From Dicyema japonicum (Eukaryota > Dicyemida > Rhombozoa > Dicyemidae), in NCBI GenBank assembly GCA_011109175.1, contig RDEW01000006.1:252920-316919 (forward strand): a DNA stretch of 64,000 nt, given 5' to 3'. This document shows, piece by piece, positions 22,010 through 34,875 of the stretch (the stretch's first letter is position 1; each line of letters opens with the position of its first letter). The notes below the pieces were generated by a model. That model saw only the letters and a program-made list of their open reading frames with translations, ran no database searches and was not told where the DNA came from. Made by a program: the position numbers and the translations under genes.

Positions 22010-24130
22010 TTCTTTGTTTTAAGACCGCAAGATTCCAGCCTTCGAAGACACATGGAAGATTTCCTCTCAAGGTCGGTCAAAAATTGAAATAACATGCATT
22101 CACTCTTATCAGAAATTGAGGTCAATCTCTTTCCAAAATTATTCCTGCTGAGAATAATCTTTCTTTGTTAGCAGGCTTTAAGTGCACTCGTAAGTTAGAG
22201 AGTATACGCCGGATTTCTAAATCAATAGCTTCGAATTCACGTGGTTCAATGTCGATAAGCCCATTATAATAATTATATAGCGAGAGTGCGTATTCATTTA
22301 TCGCTTTAAACAAGTTTACATCGTTTAATTTCGAATTCGCCAGAATCTTTTCTTCACATTTTCAGCAATTTTTTCCATAACTTTGTCTTTCATAACCTTA
22401 CTCCCTTTATCTTCTAACACTCCAAGATAGCGATATCCCTCACAACCATCCAGATAACTTGTATCTTTGGCACATTTCAGATTAGTCGCAGACTTTTCAC
22501 AGTTTCTTTTAAGACCAACAACGATCATATATTCATTGATATACTCCATCATTTTTAGATTAGTATCTTCATATTCGGCAATTATTTTCATGTCGTCAAT
22601 AAAAAGAAAATGGTTAGTCTCATATGTTACAATAGACGGATCACTCTGATCAATACATATCTTCGGGAATTGTATATTAAATTTAGTGGGTCCATTACCA
22701 GAGTAAACAGCTGGGAGAGAGTGAATCTCTTGCAAGATTCCTCTTCCCTGAGTTTGACCTTTCCAATTTTTTTTGTTAAGGTTCAAAATAACATTCCAGT
22801 TGCTTATTTAATTCTTGATAAACTTCACAATCCATTAAGGAACTGCAGAGCTATCAAGAAACCGACACAAAAATTCATGATTGACAAAATCTAAAGCCTT
22901 CTTCACATCAATGCACGTTTTGAATAAACTATTTCCATATTTAGCATTAACACACTGATTTATTAAAGCCTGCTCCTTCTCACAGCCTTCTTGCTCCAAG
23001 CTAAATGTCCGAGATATTATTAAACCCTTCAATATAATCCGTAAGTTTTGTATTAACACATTTTGTGACATGTTTATACAATATAGGCATGCACATCATT
23101 GGTCGTAAGTCATTCGGAGTACAACAGTCTTCTTTTTCGGAATGAGATACGTAATCCAGTATAAAACCATTCTTCTTGACAATATTCACCACTCACCATC
23201 TTTATAATCTCCCCACTCAGATAATTATGAAGAAAATCAAACTTCTTGACAAAAAATCTATATACTACATCACAGCCAGAGCTTTCTAATTAGGCGTATA
23301 GTGAATAATGTTCTTAACGAACTCAGCTGTCATATCTAAAGAATACTACCCTGCGTCTGTTATTCGCCTCCCAACAGTAGTTCTGTGAGAATAATTCTGA
23401 TCCTATTCCCATATATTTTTCCAAAATGACATGTACTCATTTTTTGAACTTTACAATCACTATTATTGACGTCATTGTGAGCCTCCTATAAAATCTCTAT
23501 TTGTAAGCTCAAAACAAAAATTATCTCGTATATAGGATTTTCCTGATTCATGAATTGAGATTTTTTTCTCGATGATTTTGATTTTGTCTTCAATTAGGGT
23601 AGAGATCCTTTTCAGTTCCTTTGATTTCTTGTATCCAAACGAGCATAAAACATCAAAAGTTTTCTCCCTTTCTTCCCTTGACTGCTTTCCAGTAAATCCA
23701 TAGAATAAGACGAAATTTTCTTTGAATTTGTCAATTCTCTCTCCACGTTTTCCCTCCAAAAGATTTTTACTAATTGCTTCTTTGTAAAATTGTTATATGC
23801 GCATTGTGCAGCAAAAATTATGTAAGTTATCTCATTCATGTCCGTTGGCGGAGATGATGACACATAATTTGATATCACTGCATTTAATGTAGTAAGAACA
23901 TTCTTTTTAAGCAACTTTATTAAATCTTTTGTGTGGGTTTCCTTCCATCTCGGGGTACTGATTTAACTCTCAATTTGAACATAAAATTCTTCTTTGCATC
24001 TTCCAACATGGAAATTTCTATTTTGGTAAGTTGTTCTCTGAGCCTCCTGATTCGATTAAAGCATCTCGACTTTTCTGGACAATCTTTATTAAAAAATTAA
24101 TAATTCTGTGTAGAATGGATTGTGTTAGCA
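22010..24130 (-). pseudogene. R4/Dong-like LINE copy R4-b, retaining the RT domain
   Basis: Minus-strand order: an N-terminal helical region (24100-23470), the RT fingers block NDLRPMMCMPILYKHVTKC (23110-23050), EKEQALINQCVNAKYG (22970-22930), motif A as CIDVKKALDFVNHEFL (22915-22860), GPTKFNIQFPKICIDQSD, motif C as FLFIDDMKIIAEYED (22600-22555), GYRYLGVLEDKGSKVM (22440-22390), then the thumb INEYALSLYNYYNGLID (22305-22250) and NKERLFSAG (22165). FxDD instead of YADD is typical of this LINE group. The CCHC and endonuclease domains are missing, and there are many frameshifts. It complements R4-a and R4-c, which lack exactly this region. Confidence 0.8.
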
Positions 24131-24224
24131 CTTGATTTTGATAATATCCAAACTGTCAAGGATCACCCCAAACTGAGGGAATACTTTAACGTTGGTTAAT
24201 GCGTTCAATTGCAATGTGGTATGC

Positions 24225-25915
24225 CCAACAAAAATTGGTAAATCTTTTATAAAATACTTTTACATATTATTTAACCAACAATAAAAAAGTTAATATTTAA
24301 TAATCAACAACCTTCCTCGCCTGCCTGTTCGCCAGCCTCCTCAGGCAGGTTCGATTCTGGTTGCTAAATCAACTCCGAGAGCGCCTTGTCCACTTGAACC
24401 CTCTGCCCATATGGCATCTCCGGGCTCTACCTCCAATACTCCAGTGTCAGGCTATCTAGGGTCCGCGTTAATACAGTGGACTTTAGATAGGCCTGGAGCT
24501 TCCTATCTACCCATAACTGCTTCATTTAAATTTTGAGGTACTCTGTTGCAATTCTTTTCCACGTCATTACTATAGGAATCACGTGGACCTTGCAACCAAG
24601 CTTCTCCCCCATTTCGTATGTAAGCATGTCATACTTCCTTTTTTTATCCACCTACACAGTTTGCAAACGGTCTTGAGACGTGATGCCAACCTCTATGATA
24701 AGGACTTGGCCAGACTCCTTATCGTGTACCACAATGTCCGGTTTAGTGTGTTTGACTAGCACCGAAGTACGGATAACACTGTCTACCTTAATTTGGACCC
24801 TGGTGTTCTCTACTACAGATTGCACCTTATGAGTCCGCAACTTTCTGGTGTGGCGAATACCATACTTATTGCATAGTAGAAGATGAAGACTCCTTAATAT
24901 CTCGTTATGCCTGCACACGTAGTCGTGGCAGAGCATGGATCCACATCCAGTGGCTAAATGATCAACCGACATGCTCCTTGACTTACAGTGGGGACATGTA
25001 TTTGTTGATCGACCCCAAAAAATATTGCGGTCTTGCATGTACGTGTACAGCGCCTCCGATTGAGGTGAGTTGTCACCGTATTTTAGCCATATTGTCGACG
25101 ACTTAAGGTCGACATGTGGGTTGTCCAATGCTCTGAAGAGGACCTTATGAAGGCTTTTTAAGTTGATCTTTTCCATCAAATTATTATATTGTAATTCGAT
25201 CAATGCCTTCACATTTAATAGCCCACCATCATCAACACCATATTTAGCAGACAAAAAAGGTCTGATGGTGCCTAGGTGGGTTGCCCGTGTTTTCTCGGTC
25301 GTTATTATGGCGTGCTTCCTAGCAGACACACTTGACCCAGCTATCAGGGTGTCGTGCATTCGCATGAGGATGTACTCACTTAGTTGGACTACTCCACACA
25401 TTCCACGGCCGAATTTATCACGGGGTAAATATAGTCTCTCCTTATTGGCTAACAGCACATGGACATGGTTCTCTCTGAGTACTCAACGGATCATAACATC
25501 CATCTCATCTTACTCTTTGGGCTCAAACTCCACAACACCTATGTAGTAGTTTAGCAGCGAGACAGCATACTCATTTAATGCTAGGAACAAATTCCTTGCA
25601 TTTAGAAACGTCTTACACAATAACGCTGTTCTTTTACAAATGCCTTCAGTAATTTGTCGCTTTGTCTCAGGCATTATAAGGGACTTTGGTGTTTCAGTAA
25701 CTTTTGGCACAGAGCATGCAGTCCGCTGAGACATCTTTATGCATCCGAGGTGAAAAAAGTCACCGCAAGACGAGCAGAAAAGTCCATATTTGCGTGCATT
25801 AGCATAACCGCATGAAGAGCATGTAGTGTCCAGTCTTTTGGGTGTAATGTGTGTTACTCCATTATATGAACGACCCTCCATGATTATACAATTACTCACC
25901 ATCAAGACCACCAAA
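24225..25915 (-). pseudogene. R4/Dong-like LINE copy R4-c: zinc finger and endonuclease, RT deleted
   Basis: From 25914, a zinc-finger-like N-terminus (CSSCGYANARKYGLFCSSCGD, about 25830-25765, in a fragment I keep to motif level) passes straight into the thumb (KRTALLCKTFLNARNLFLALNEYA, 25640-25575). The RT palm is absent. A TAA (E-Y-D region, near 25507) and a TGA follow. Then 25458-24652 is open: the NKERLYLPRDKFGRGMCG block, LSAKYGVDDGG, the zinc knuckle CPHCKSRSMSVDHLATGCG (24995-24940), HNEILRSLH, and the PD-(D/E)xK core KPDIVVHDKE..LIIEVGITSQDR (24750-24670). The 3' end matches R4-a. It is the best view of this family's C-terminus here. Confidence 0.85.
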
Positions 25916-25919
25916 TAAT

Positions 25920-27750
25920 TCTAATTATACTTTAGTTAAATTATTTAGTAAGGGGAGATTATTTAGCAAAATACTCACATCTCGTTGTTAGTAAACTCTG
26001 TGCGGGAGAAAACGATAGCATGTTATTAATTTAGAAACAGATCACTAAAAACAATGAACTTAATGAAACGCTATAGCAATTGAAGAATATTTTCTATTCA
26101 AATAATATAACACAATGACACACTATTAGCAATTGAAGTAAATTATCAATTCTTAAATAAATTGAAGTAGAATATTTATTTATCCCCGGTCCTTCAAGTA
26201 AGGAAATTGGTGACTAACAAAAACGTGACTACCATTCGTGGACGTCACCAGAGATCCAAAAGGTTGATCCCATGAGGAGAGGACACGAGATAAGGTGATT
26301 TGTCCAGTGGTCATCAAGTATGCATGAGTGGATACTTTGATTGACGCTCATGTACAGGTAGACGTTGAGACCACGTGCCGAACACAGCAGAGTTACAGCA
26401 CACTCTAGAAAAGATGCATTTTCAATAGCATCTTCAAAGTCCGATCGAACGAGAGACAACTCATCCTCAACTCCTCAGAGATCAATCCAACGTCAAAATA
26501 GAACGTTTAAATCCTTTGGTCCCACGTTACTTTACTGCAAGAATTTTCCCCGAAACCAGTTTATAGACAGAAGATGAAGACTCAACCGATACTTCAAAAT
26601 CTCCAATTGAGGGGTAAATTGATCCAATAAATCCCACTATAATTAACCAATCAAAAAACGCGAAAACTGTTATCATAATAAACGAGCCAATCACAATAAA
26701 TTGCAATGTAGACTTGCAAACCGCCCATCTGACTGGGGTTTCTAACCACGTGGTTATAAAAGGTACTGGCAGAACATAAATGCGTAGTCATCTCAAAAAA
26801 TCCGTTGGAGTGAGAAATCATAAAATGCAAAACCGGTTGATTTACTCATAGCTCGGTAAATTTTATAAAAACGGTGTAAAATGGCTAAAAATTACAAAAG
26901 CATTACTTTAAATAAAATAGATCGGCTTTTCTGGATGAAGAAATTAAGGAGAACGGCATGCAAATGAGCACGTGGAAGTAAATCTATGTGATTCTGCATT
27001 TTCGAGTAGAGTATGAATATGGGTTCCCGTAATTATATTATTGAGACACATAACTTGAGGGAACTCAATTTGGAACTATTATAAAGTTTTTGAAAATGAA
27101 GAGTCTTATTAAGTCCTTGTAATCTGAAGGCTTTCGAGCAGGTTAGTGGAAATGTGGTTTATTCGACTATAATTTCGTTGAAATCTATAATTTAACTTTG
27201 GATTGAATTATACCTTCACTTTCAAGGAAAAAAAGATGCTCATCAATATCACATTTTATTTATTAATTTATTAACCTCGTATGTTAAAGTAAACAACTAA
27301 TTAAGTGTATCCAGTTTCCACTTCTACACAAACAGAGTTTATCCGGAATCAACATAAAGGGTAAAAGACGTCCATACTTGCAGTTGTGGAAACCCCTACC
27401 AGTAGAGTGTGGGAGACCAAATGATCATTTTTCGCGCCAGCCAGATACTGGGAGCCACCTATACAGGTGGATTACATGACGCCACTCTAATAGGAAGGGA
27501 AATGGGAGGAACAAACAAAACAAGCAGAAAACTTCAACCAATTAGCCACGTAGCACCAAATGGCGCACGATCACAATTCATTTGAATTTATTTTTTTTAA
27601 TAAAATTTATTAAACAATACTAATAAAAAATAAAAAATTAATGTCGGTGATTCTTGGTTTTTAAATAAATAAAATAATAATTAATGGAGAGTTCCAGCCA
27701 TCAATTCCTCTTGAAACCTTGATACGAATGAACCATGGAAAGCACCGTCG
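25920..27750. other. AT-rich intergenic stretch
   Basis: No gene is recognised. A minus-strand segment at 26460-26230 and a Cys-containing patch near 27380-27430 have no clear family. An (A/T)-rich non-coding background predominates. Confidence 0.3.
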
Positions 27751-27754
27751 TGTC

Positions 27755-27885
27755 CGCGAAGATCCAGTCACTTGGCCGATACATGCTTGTGTGGGGTCAA
27801 GGGAGGAGCATCGGCCAAGATGAGGTCCCTGCTATAGCGTGCTGGGATCACGTGATTAGTTAGTTTGTGATCTCTGGTGTTATTA
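27755..27885 (+). pseudogene. Possible Jockey-like LINE 3' end
   Basis: The end of the frame reads ASAKMRSLL, a stop, then RAGIT. A TTAGTTAGTTTGTGATCTCT-type tail and a (TTA)n run follow. This resembles the C-termini at 14.4, 34.8 and 54.5 kb (LLRRTGIT, LLRKVGIT). Upstream coding sequence is not recognisable. Confidence 0.4.
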
Positions 27886-27889
27886 TTAT

Positions 27890-30480
27890 TATCCGCAAAA
27901 CTAACGGATTCATTTCATATCATGTGAGTCATCCACTTGTGAGAAAACTGTCTACAAAGAATCAATAATCATTAATATGCAATAAGTAACGAATCCAATA
28001 ATTTTTTGCATAAAGAATAATCATTAATCTTGGAACTTTTACCTCGAACTTAATTATGTTTCCCAAGCAGGGCTTCATGCGTATCTCAAGATATACCTTG
28101 ATGACTTCCCTATCCAAGTTGGTAGAAATGCCACGATTTTCGATTTTACTTCCACCGGATCATCGCTCCGACGATAAAAAGGTTTGCCTTTCCTCTTCGA
28201 GGATCGAGAAAATCAACTCAAACTAAAGGAAAAAATTCCATCTTCTTTCATTGTCAGAGAGTGAGAACCACTGCTGTAACGGTGGAATTTTGGTGAAACA
28301 TTCTAAAAGAATTCTTAAATTGTTAAAACCTGGGAGCTCCTAATTATTCGGCTTAAAAACTTTCTCAGTTATCTGCTTGATTTGCTCGAGCACCTATGCT
28401 GATGGTTAGAGAAAACTCATTGTCCACAAGCGAGGAAAAGTAGTGCTCAACAATATTTACTGCAAATAAATAGTCAACTCTGCGTTATCTCAGATTCTTA
28501 ATAGCAATGAAAATATCTGTGGTCACTTTTAATTTCATCGTAACTATTGGGAAACTTATAGAAGTGAATGAAGGTTTTTGAGTTCCCTTCAAGAGGAGCT
28601 TCCCGTTCATCAGTAACTGATACATGTCGTGATTCTTGGTTAAGTAAATAAAATAATAATTTTCAAGGCTATGTAATATTCCTAATTCACCAGATCTTCA
28701 AATAAGGTCTATAAGTGTATTATTAAAAGAACAACACGAGAAATATTAGTTACCGATATTAAAATTTTTTGGTTTAAACAGATTTGCTCGACCGCTGACA
28801 AGTTCCCTTTGAAATTGAATTATTGGGAGAGATTCATATCTCCATCCTTCCTTACTATTAATATAAAGTGATTTTTAATAACCAAGAATCACCGAAAAAT
28901 TAAGAGGAAATACACGGCCGTCGGTTTTCGCGGTCTACTTAAGGTATGTGACCTGATGGCGGAGCGGGTACCATCTCCAATTAACTTCGAGCTAAAATTT
29001 GTCTCGAGACTGAAAATTTCGACTACCTTTTCGAACCAATTGTATCCCGCGTATGGTTAGAAGATGTAGGGCAACTACGGATATGTGTTCTTCCCATAAA
29101 AGAACGAATGTTGGTCCTCGTGATGGCAGCGAGGATCAATTGAGGAGACTTTGCTGCTGATATCTGAACAGGCTAAATGAAAATTCTCGGATATTCTTTG
29201 GAACGCTGTTCATAGTTACCATCCCACAACCAGTTAGACGAGAACAGTTTGATTAACTCAATGAGAGTGTGGTTGAGAGTTGTATGAATTATAGTGGAGG
29301 ATGAGAATCGGATGATTAAAACTTCGATTATAAGAGAGGTTGCTGCTTCTAGGATTTTGAAGGTTGCTGATTTTCCGCATCAACTGCTCCCAACATGTCC
29401 TGAAGGATTACAATTGATTTAATCGATCTCAGAATGTAGTCAACTTAATTTTAATTTGGAATTAAATTAAGAAATTTAATCTCGTGTGCTTTTAACGGTG
29501 TGATGTGTGTCAAGATTCGCAATTACAAAAAAAATAAAGAACAAAGGGGGTCTGGAGTTGCCAGCGAAATCAGAAAAAAGTTTATGACTTTAGAGTAGGT
29601 GACTTGGGCACGTGCTATCTAAATAAAGGTCCGGTTATGCAAGACTATGGAACCAATCCAATTCTGTCCTGAAAAAAATTCAAGAAACCATATGGAAAAG
29701 ATACCATAATTATTAGAAGTTGGGATATCGCCTCGTTTATGGCGCATTAAGAATCGGCCACTGCTGTCTCGACAAGAGGGGGTGAAGCCCTTAGGATAAA
29801 CTGCCATGGACATCAAATGTCGATATGGAATACTTTACACGATTTAGTGAAAATTCCTAGACATCCCCGTAAAACAATTTCTGAAGATATGTAAAAGAAG
29901 ACTGGAAGTCAACCTTGATTTTGTAATATTGCATAGATAATTTAAAATTGAAAGAGTATGACCTTCAAAATAGTCATGTTAATTAAGGGGGTGACAGTTA
30001 TATAAATAGTTGTTCGGGTCGCCTTCGTTAGGTATTCATTACTATTCTTGTCTTCCACCGTTTCTTCCCTTTCATGTTCGTCTTCTTAGTGAGAATCTAT
30101 GTCTCCTTAGTTAACAGTTTCATCTTTATCTTAGTAGTTCGTTGATAGGGGAGCAGCAGGGATATTCTCGGAGTCCTTATATATTTCCGTTAATGGTTGG
30201 TGTGAAATAAGTTTCGATTGTACCGAAGATGTCCAAACGTAGGATAAAAGTTTCAAAAAAGAGAGTATTTGTTGTCATAACGACATTGATAATGTCGACA
30301 AGGGATATGAAAAGATGCAATCGATTCTGAGGAGAGGGGATACTGCGGCTAAAAGCAGAAAATGCGACAACTTTTGCGAGTCAAGAGATCCACGGAAACT
30401 CAAAAGCCGGTCACTTTAAGAAATCAAAAAAAATACACTAAATTTTTTAATAAAAATTAATTGTGCTATTTAGCAAAGAT
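27890..30480. other. Unassigned stretch
   Basis: Nothing convincing on either strand over 2.6 kb. One + frame from ATG 30230 (MSKRRIKVSKKRVF) stays open for about 80 codons except for a single TGA, which may be chance. Confidence 0.3.
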
Positions 30481-30489
30481 TGTAAAGTT

Positions 30490-31450
30490 CAAAGACTATT
30501 CTTGGAATTGATCTCACCAGAGCTTTCGACAAGTCCGTCGAGGAAAACTCATTGAAGTGCTGAAAAGTTTACTACATCAGGACGCGTTCACCCTAATACG
30601 AATAGTCCTATCAGACACGTGGTTGCGAGTGCGTATTGGAAACTACATGTCAGGAAAAATGTGACAACAGTGGGCAAACTTCAAAGAGACTCCCTCTCCA
30701 CGTTATTATTCGATGTATACCATGAATCTGCTCTGAGATCCCAGCGAGGATAATGTGAAAATTGTTTACACAATAATGTTGCCTTTGTCTCAAGTAACAA
30801 AGAAGCACTTCGACGTCTCCTGGAAGTAGCATCAGACTGCCTGGCCAACTGGTCTATATTAATGAACACTAATGGTGCCACGCAATACCAAAAGCTTGAA
30901 GAAGACCATAATGCTTGGCTGACTTCTTGGGGACTCCGATGACATTGCGAGAAGGAAATTTATATATTCAAAGATATCTAGTCTGTTCATCACTTCGCTT
31001 CAGGTTGTATGAGACTTTCGTAAAACAGATCGTTACGTACAACATTGAAACATGAGGATTCTCGAAAACCGACGGACAAAGGGTCTACTCCTTTCATAGA
31101 AAGCTAATGTGGTCTCTCTTGGGACTAAAGTGGTCAAAGCATGTAAAGAGTGAACCATTGTACAAAAGATGCTATTCTGGACTCCTGAGCACCCTGATCA
31201 TGCAAATACGCTGAAAACTGTTTGGTCACATTCTAAGAATAGAGCGAGACAAGCCAGCAAACATCATTATGGAAGAATTCTTCAAAATATCTGGGGAAAA
31301 GTTCTGAGGTCGTCCGCTTAAACGCGTCCCAAGTCCATAATGGTGATTAGAAGCCAGTAAACATAGCACTAAAGGACGGTGAAGACCTCAGAATTCTGCG
31401 GAGTCTGGCATCGAACAGGAGAGGGTGGAAGAAACTAAATAAAACTCCTA
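30490..31450 (+). pseudogene. APE-type LINE family C, RT palm to C-terminus relic
   Basis: RT motif A appears as LGIDLTRAFDK (30506-30540), followed by LRVRIGNYMSG (30625-30655). The downstream region holds FHRKLMWSLLGLKWSKHVKS (31093-31150), the LFGHILRIERDKPANIIMEEFF block (31218-31285), GRPLKRVPS and a C-terminal DLRILRSLASNRRGWKKLN (31385-31440). This is the order seen in the minus-strand copy at 43.6-45.0 kb. Many frame changes; motif C is not clearly preserved. No endonuclease is attached. Confidence 0.75.
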
Positions 31451-31724
31451 GAATTGATTTAGTGAGGTAAGTTTTTTTTCCAATCTCACATGTTTTTATC
31501 TTCTCAAAGTTGACATAGCCTCTCCTTATTGATAGACTCAGATGACTTCCAGATACTCAATTTTCAATACTAAAATATAATAACTGGCCTATCTGTTCAT
31601 GAGGAGCCCTTCCCCCGCAGAAGATCACATACGTAAATTATTATTATTCCATATAATATGACTGTAATTCTGGATGGTCGACAAACTTAGCTCCTTACTT
31701 GAGAAGACTCTACTCGTTTTACTG

Positions 31725-31975
31725 AGTTGAATTGGCCTAGCCGAAGAGCTATTCAAACGCGGATTTTATTCCCGTCAAGCAGAGTACCAACTTCCTGTAC
31801 AGGAAAGGTATTGAGCCAGGACTAAAAATTCTCAGCAGACGCTGCATTCAGATATGTGAGACGATGAATATCTGCGGATCTTCTATGTTAATTTAGCTTG
31901 TTTTCACAAATGACTTTATCCCAGTTCTTTGAGATCAAGTGCTTCCAAGTCCGTTTGCTGTCCACTGCTGTAGTT
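31725..31975 (+). repeat. Dispersed repeat E, copy 1
   Basis: It is homologous to 39880-40130 in the same orientation, with shared blocks such as ATTGAGCCAGGACT and GCTGCATTCAGA/GCATTCAGACATGTG and GTCCACTGCTG. It is non-coding. Identity is moderate with indels, so both copies are old. Confidence 0.5.
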
Positions 31976-32580
31976 GGTCAATCACAGCTTTAGGTTCGGA
32001 GGAACTTTCGAATAAAAATCTTTCCAATAAGAAGCTTCATTGGGACTGTGACGAAAGCCTTGTTTATGTCGATTGATACCATTATAGTTCGTATGTGTGG
32101 TGGGGTGGCATTAGATCCAGCGGTTATTAATTGGGATAGTGTGGTTAAATGAGTGGTGGACCTTCTCAGGAAGAAAGCCATGTTGAAAAGCGGCTTGTGG
32201 GAGGTCAGGAGTAATTGCGGATTGTACTAGTTTTTCAAGAAGTTTTGATAATGTGCTGGGTAGGGAGATTTGCATGCATGAAGTAGGTTCTCTTTCCGGT
32301 TTTCCAGGCTTTTAAACTGATTTGACAACATAGTTCTTCCAAATCTTGGGATAATATTAAAGTTAGTGCACAGGTTAAATACTTGCTTGAGGTATCCAAT
32401 TGCATAGTGGCTTAGGTGTTTTAGGTGAATCGAAGATATTTTGTCAAGGACCGTCAGTTTTATGAGACCTGTTTTTTTGAGAATAGCTCTAGATAAGGTT
32501 CCTCTTCGGTTTATGGGCACGTACTTTGATGTCCGTGGGAAATGTCTACACTTGATATATTCGCTGCTAAAAATTCATTA
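31960..32580 (-). pseudogene. Jockey-like LINE, RT fingers to motif A
   Basis: The minus strand reads LDKISSIHLKHLSHYAIGYL and VFNLCTNFNIIP (about 32460-32345), the conserved GPDxIxxxxLK...AxxxLxxxFNxSLxxxxxP region. After frame changes it gives FQHGF (near 32185), RSTTHLTTL (32160-32130) and motif A as VSIDINKAFVTVP (32080-32045). Palm motifs B and C are missing. It is a dead, truncated copy. Confidence 0.7.
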
Positions 32581-32829
32581 GCAAAACTGTTCGACAACCT
32601 AATAAAGAAACGACATAATGTCCAGTGAAGATTAGTTATGCACAAATATATTACTCAGCACAGAAGACCATTTTAAGTCATCTCTGATTTTTAATAATAA
32701 GCAAATCCCACAAAAAAACAATATGATATATTGAGACTCATTATCATTTTTATTTCACAGATATGGGATAATTCTCTGAGATTCATTTTTTGACGTATTT
32801 TTTATTTTGCAAATCATTCCTTTTTCTTC

Positions 32830-33480
32830 TGAAGATACACATTACAAGCCATATTACAAGACAGTCATTGGTGCTGCTTTCATGTGAAGACACATATCAC
32901 AAGGGCCATTTTGCAAGACGATCCGTAGATACACATTACAAGGGCCATACTACAAAACGAAGGAACCTATTTACTCCGAGTGAATCTCCTAAAGGCAAAT
33001 AAACATATTACAAACGAAGGAACTCATTACATGGTCGAGAAACATATCACAAGTCTGAAGGATTTGTTCACAATTACGAAGGAACCCATTATATTATGGA
33101 TAAGCATATCAAGTCGGAAAGTTTATTCACAATTATGAAGAAACCTATTGAAAGGGAAGTAGACGAAGGATCAAAATCTCTGGATATTTTCCAAGTTGGA
33201 CCTGGTACCCACAACAATTGAATCCCTACATTCGAATTCGGGTCTACACGGAACATTGTCATCGTGCAGACTTTGATCCCTACAGGACCTGGGACTATCG
33301 TAGATGTACATACTAGAGTTGGGACCTACCGGGGACCCATACCAAATGTTCCCTACATTCGAATTGGGTTCTACGCAAGACTTTGTTAACCACATTATTG
33401 GTCCCTAGAAGGCGGCTTGGGACTACTGTGGAAAAAAACATACTGGGGAAGGGACCTACTAAGGGAGAATTAACTGGAGA
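32830..33480. repeat. Degenerate short-period repeat region
   Basis: From 32835 to about 33165 the phrase ACA(C/T)AT(T/C)ACAAG recurs (32839, 32890, 32932, 33006, 33045) next to CGAAGGAAC(C/T). From 33195 to 33480 a second phrase, CCCTACATTCGAATT(C/G)GG, and GGGACCTAC/GGGACTA recur. Spacing is irregular. It looks like one or two decayed tandem arrays rather than coding sequence; open frames here reflect the repeats. Confidence 0.4.
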
Positions 33481-33924
33481 TGGGCTTACTAGCTTTGTAA
33501 CTACTACGCTCTGAATATAAGGGCAGGATTCATGGGATCCAACACTAGGACGATATTCAACCAACGATAGAAGATAACTAAATGGAGTGTGGATACATCG
33601 GAAGTGTCCAGGCCGCATAGGCGGACACGTATAAATATCCTAAAAATAACTCCTTACTTACTTTGGAATAAATTTGGTTTGTTTCGAAACATTTTGAACT
33701 TTTGACTTTGTTACGTTTTCAATCCTTTTGATGATGTGCAGTTGTTCAATATTTGTGGTTATCATGGATATATTGTGATTCCTTTGGTTTCATTAAGACT
33801 CCTGTAACCACATGTTTTGGACTGATAAGTTTGACTTATCAGCCCGGACACGAAGATGGCCCCGGGTTCTCATACTATACGACAATAATTAAGCACTACC
33901 GTGTGCCATAAGCATGTAAGATGC

Positions 33925-34043
33925 CTAGGGTTTCGCTCGGGCAAACACACACTTTATTTAAGTAAAGAACAGTTATTATAACTAATCGTAGAGGTAGAAC
34001 CAAGGAATGATCTTCACTTCTTTGTTTTTTCTTTTTCTTGTTA
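33925..34043 (-). repeat. tRNA-derived SINE, 3' half only (S1)
   Basis: On the minus strand it contains GAAGTGAAGATCATTCCTTGG, then TAGTTATAATAACTGTTCTT, then ACTTAAATAAAGTGTGTGT, matching the 3' portions of S3 (49.07-49.40 kb) and S4 (61.47-61.78 kb). The tRNA-like head is missing: sequence upstream of the pyrimidine-rich block (34017-34040) does not match. Confidence 0.7.
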
Positions 34044-34044
34044 T

Positions 34045-34250
34045 TGAAAACCTTACCTTCTTCCTACCATCCAATTTCATTGATGTGCACAGTATCGCGC
34101 CTAATGGAGAAACCCCATTTGCCCGACTGCCACTATCAGCATGGTTTCAAATGTGAGCGTTCAACTACGACTTATTTGAATTCACTGTTTCAATTTATTT
34201 CAGAGAAGAGAAGTTTGGTATGTTCAAATCGATTGCAAACTTGAAAAGTT
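34045..34250 (+). pseudogene. Jockey-like LINE, RT fingers fragment
   Basis: The frame reads PSSYHPISLMCTVSRLMEK, then HYQHGFKCERSTTTYLNSL, the conserved YRPISLxxxxxKxxE and QxGFRxxxSTxxxL blocks that precede RT motif A. It stops at about 34250. The 3' end of the same family lies 500 bp downstream on the same strand (34740-34870). Confidence 0.75.
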
Positions 34251-34739
34251 TGGCCCAGTCAAAGTTTTCAAAATTAAGCCCTCTATGAATTTTGATCCAG
34301 GTAATAATGCATACATCACAAAAATCTCTAATTTTAGAGTTTATTAAATGAAATTTGTGTCCAAATTAATCGAGTAAAATCCATGCCTCGTGTATTGCAC
34401 AGAAATCTACCAACAAAGTCCCCTTCCAACTTCTCAACAAAGAAGTTCTCTTGGGGATTTACTCTTCAATATGGCAATATATCAATTCCTCTGATAATCG
34501 TAAGATTGATTATTGGCCTTTAACTTTTATTTAGTTCAGATTATCATTATCACTATATTCGAACTTTTACATTATCGTATGAAAACCAAGTTTATGTTCA
34601 TTTTTTGAAGACAGCTAATAGGATGTCAAATCATAGTTGTAATCGAGTTTTCAAATAGAGCAAAAAATAAAAAACGTTGACTGATTGCGTTAGAAAAATA
34701 TTGCAAAGATTGTACATGCTGAGAACAGTTCACTTCAAA

Positions 34740-34875
34740 ATATAATGAAAATGATCGTCGTCGGTACAGGAAAGCCGTGGGTACTCTGAAGGAACATAGG
34801 AAAAACCTCTCCATCCTATTGAGGTGTACTGGGATCACTTTTTAGTTGGTTTACTCCTTCTTTCTGGGTGTTCCC
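34740..34875 (+). pseudogene. Jockey-like LINE, 3' terminus
   Basis: The C-terminal frame reads YRKAVGTLKEHRKNLSILL followed by TGIT and a stop. The tail AGTTGGTTTACTCCTTCTTT follows. It is homologous to the minus-strand end at 14400-14545. Confidence 0.65.

Noticed and set aside
25163-25546. 127-codon + strand open frame
   Set aside because: It is antisense to the well-supported R4-c thumb and endonuclease frame; a similar antisense opening occurs opposite R4-a.
33313-33618. 101-codon minus-strand frame
   Set aside because: It lies in a degenerate repeat region and its composition follows the repeat phrases.
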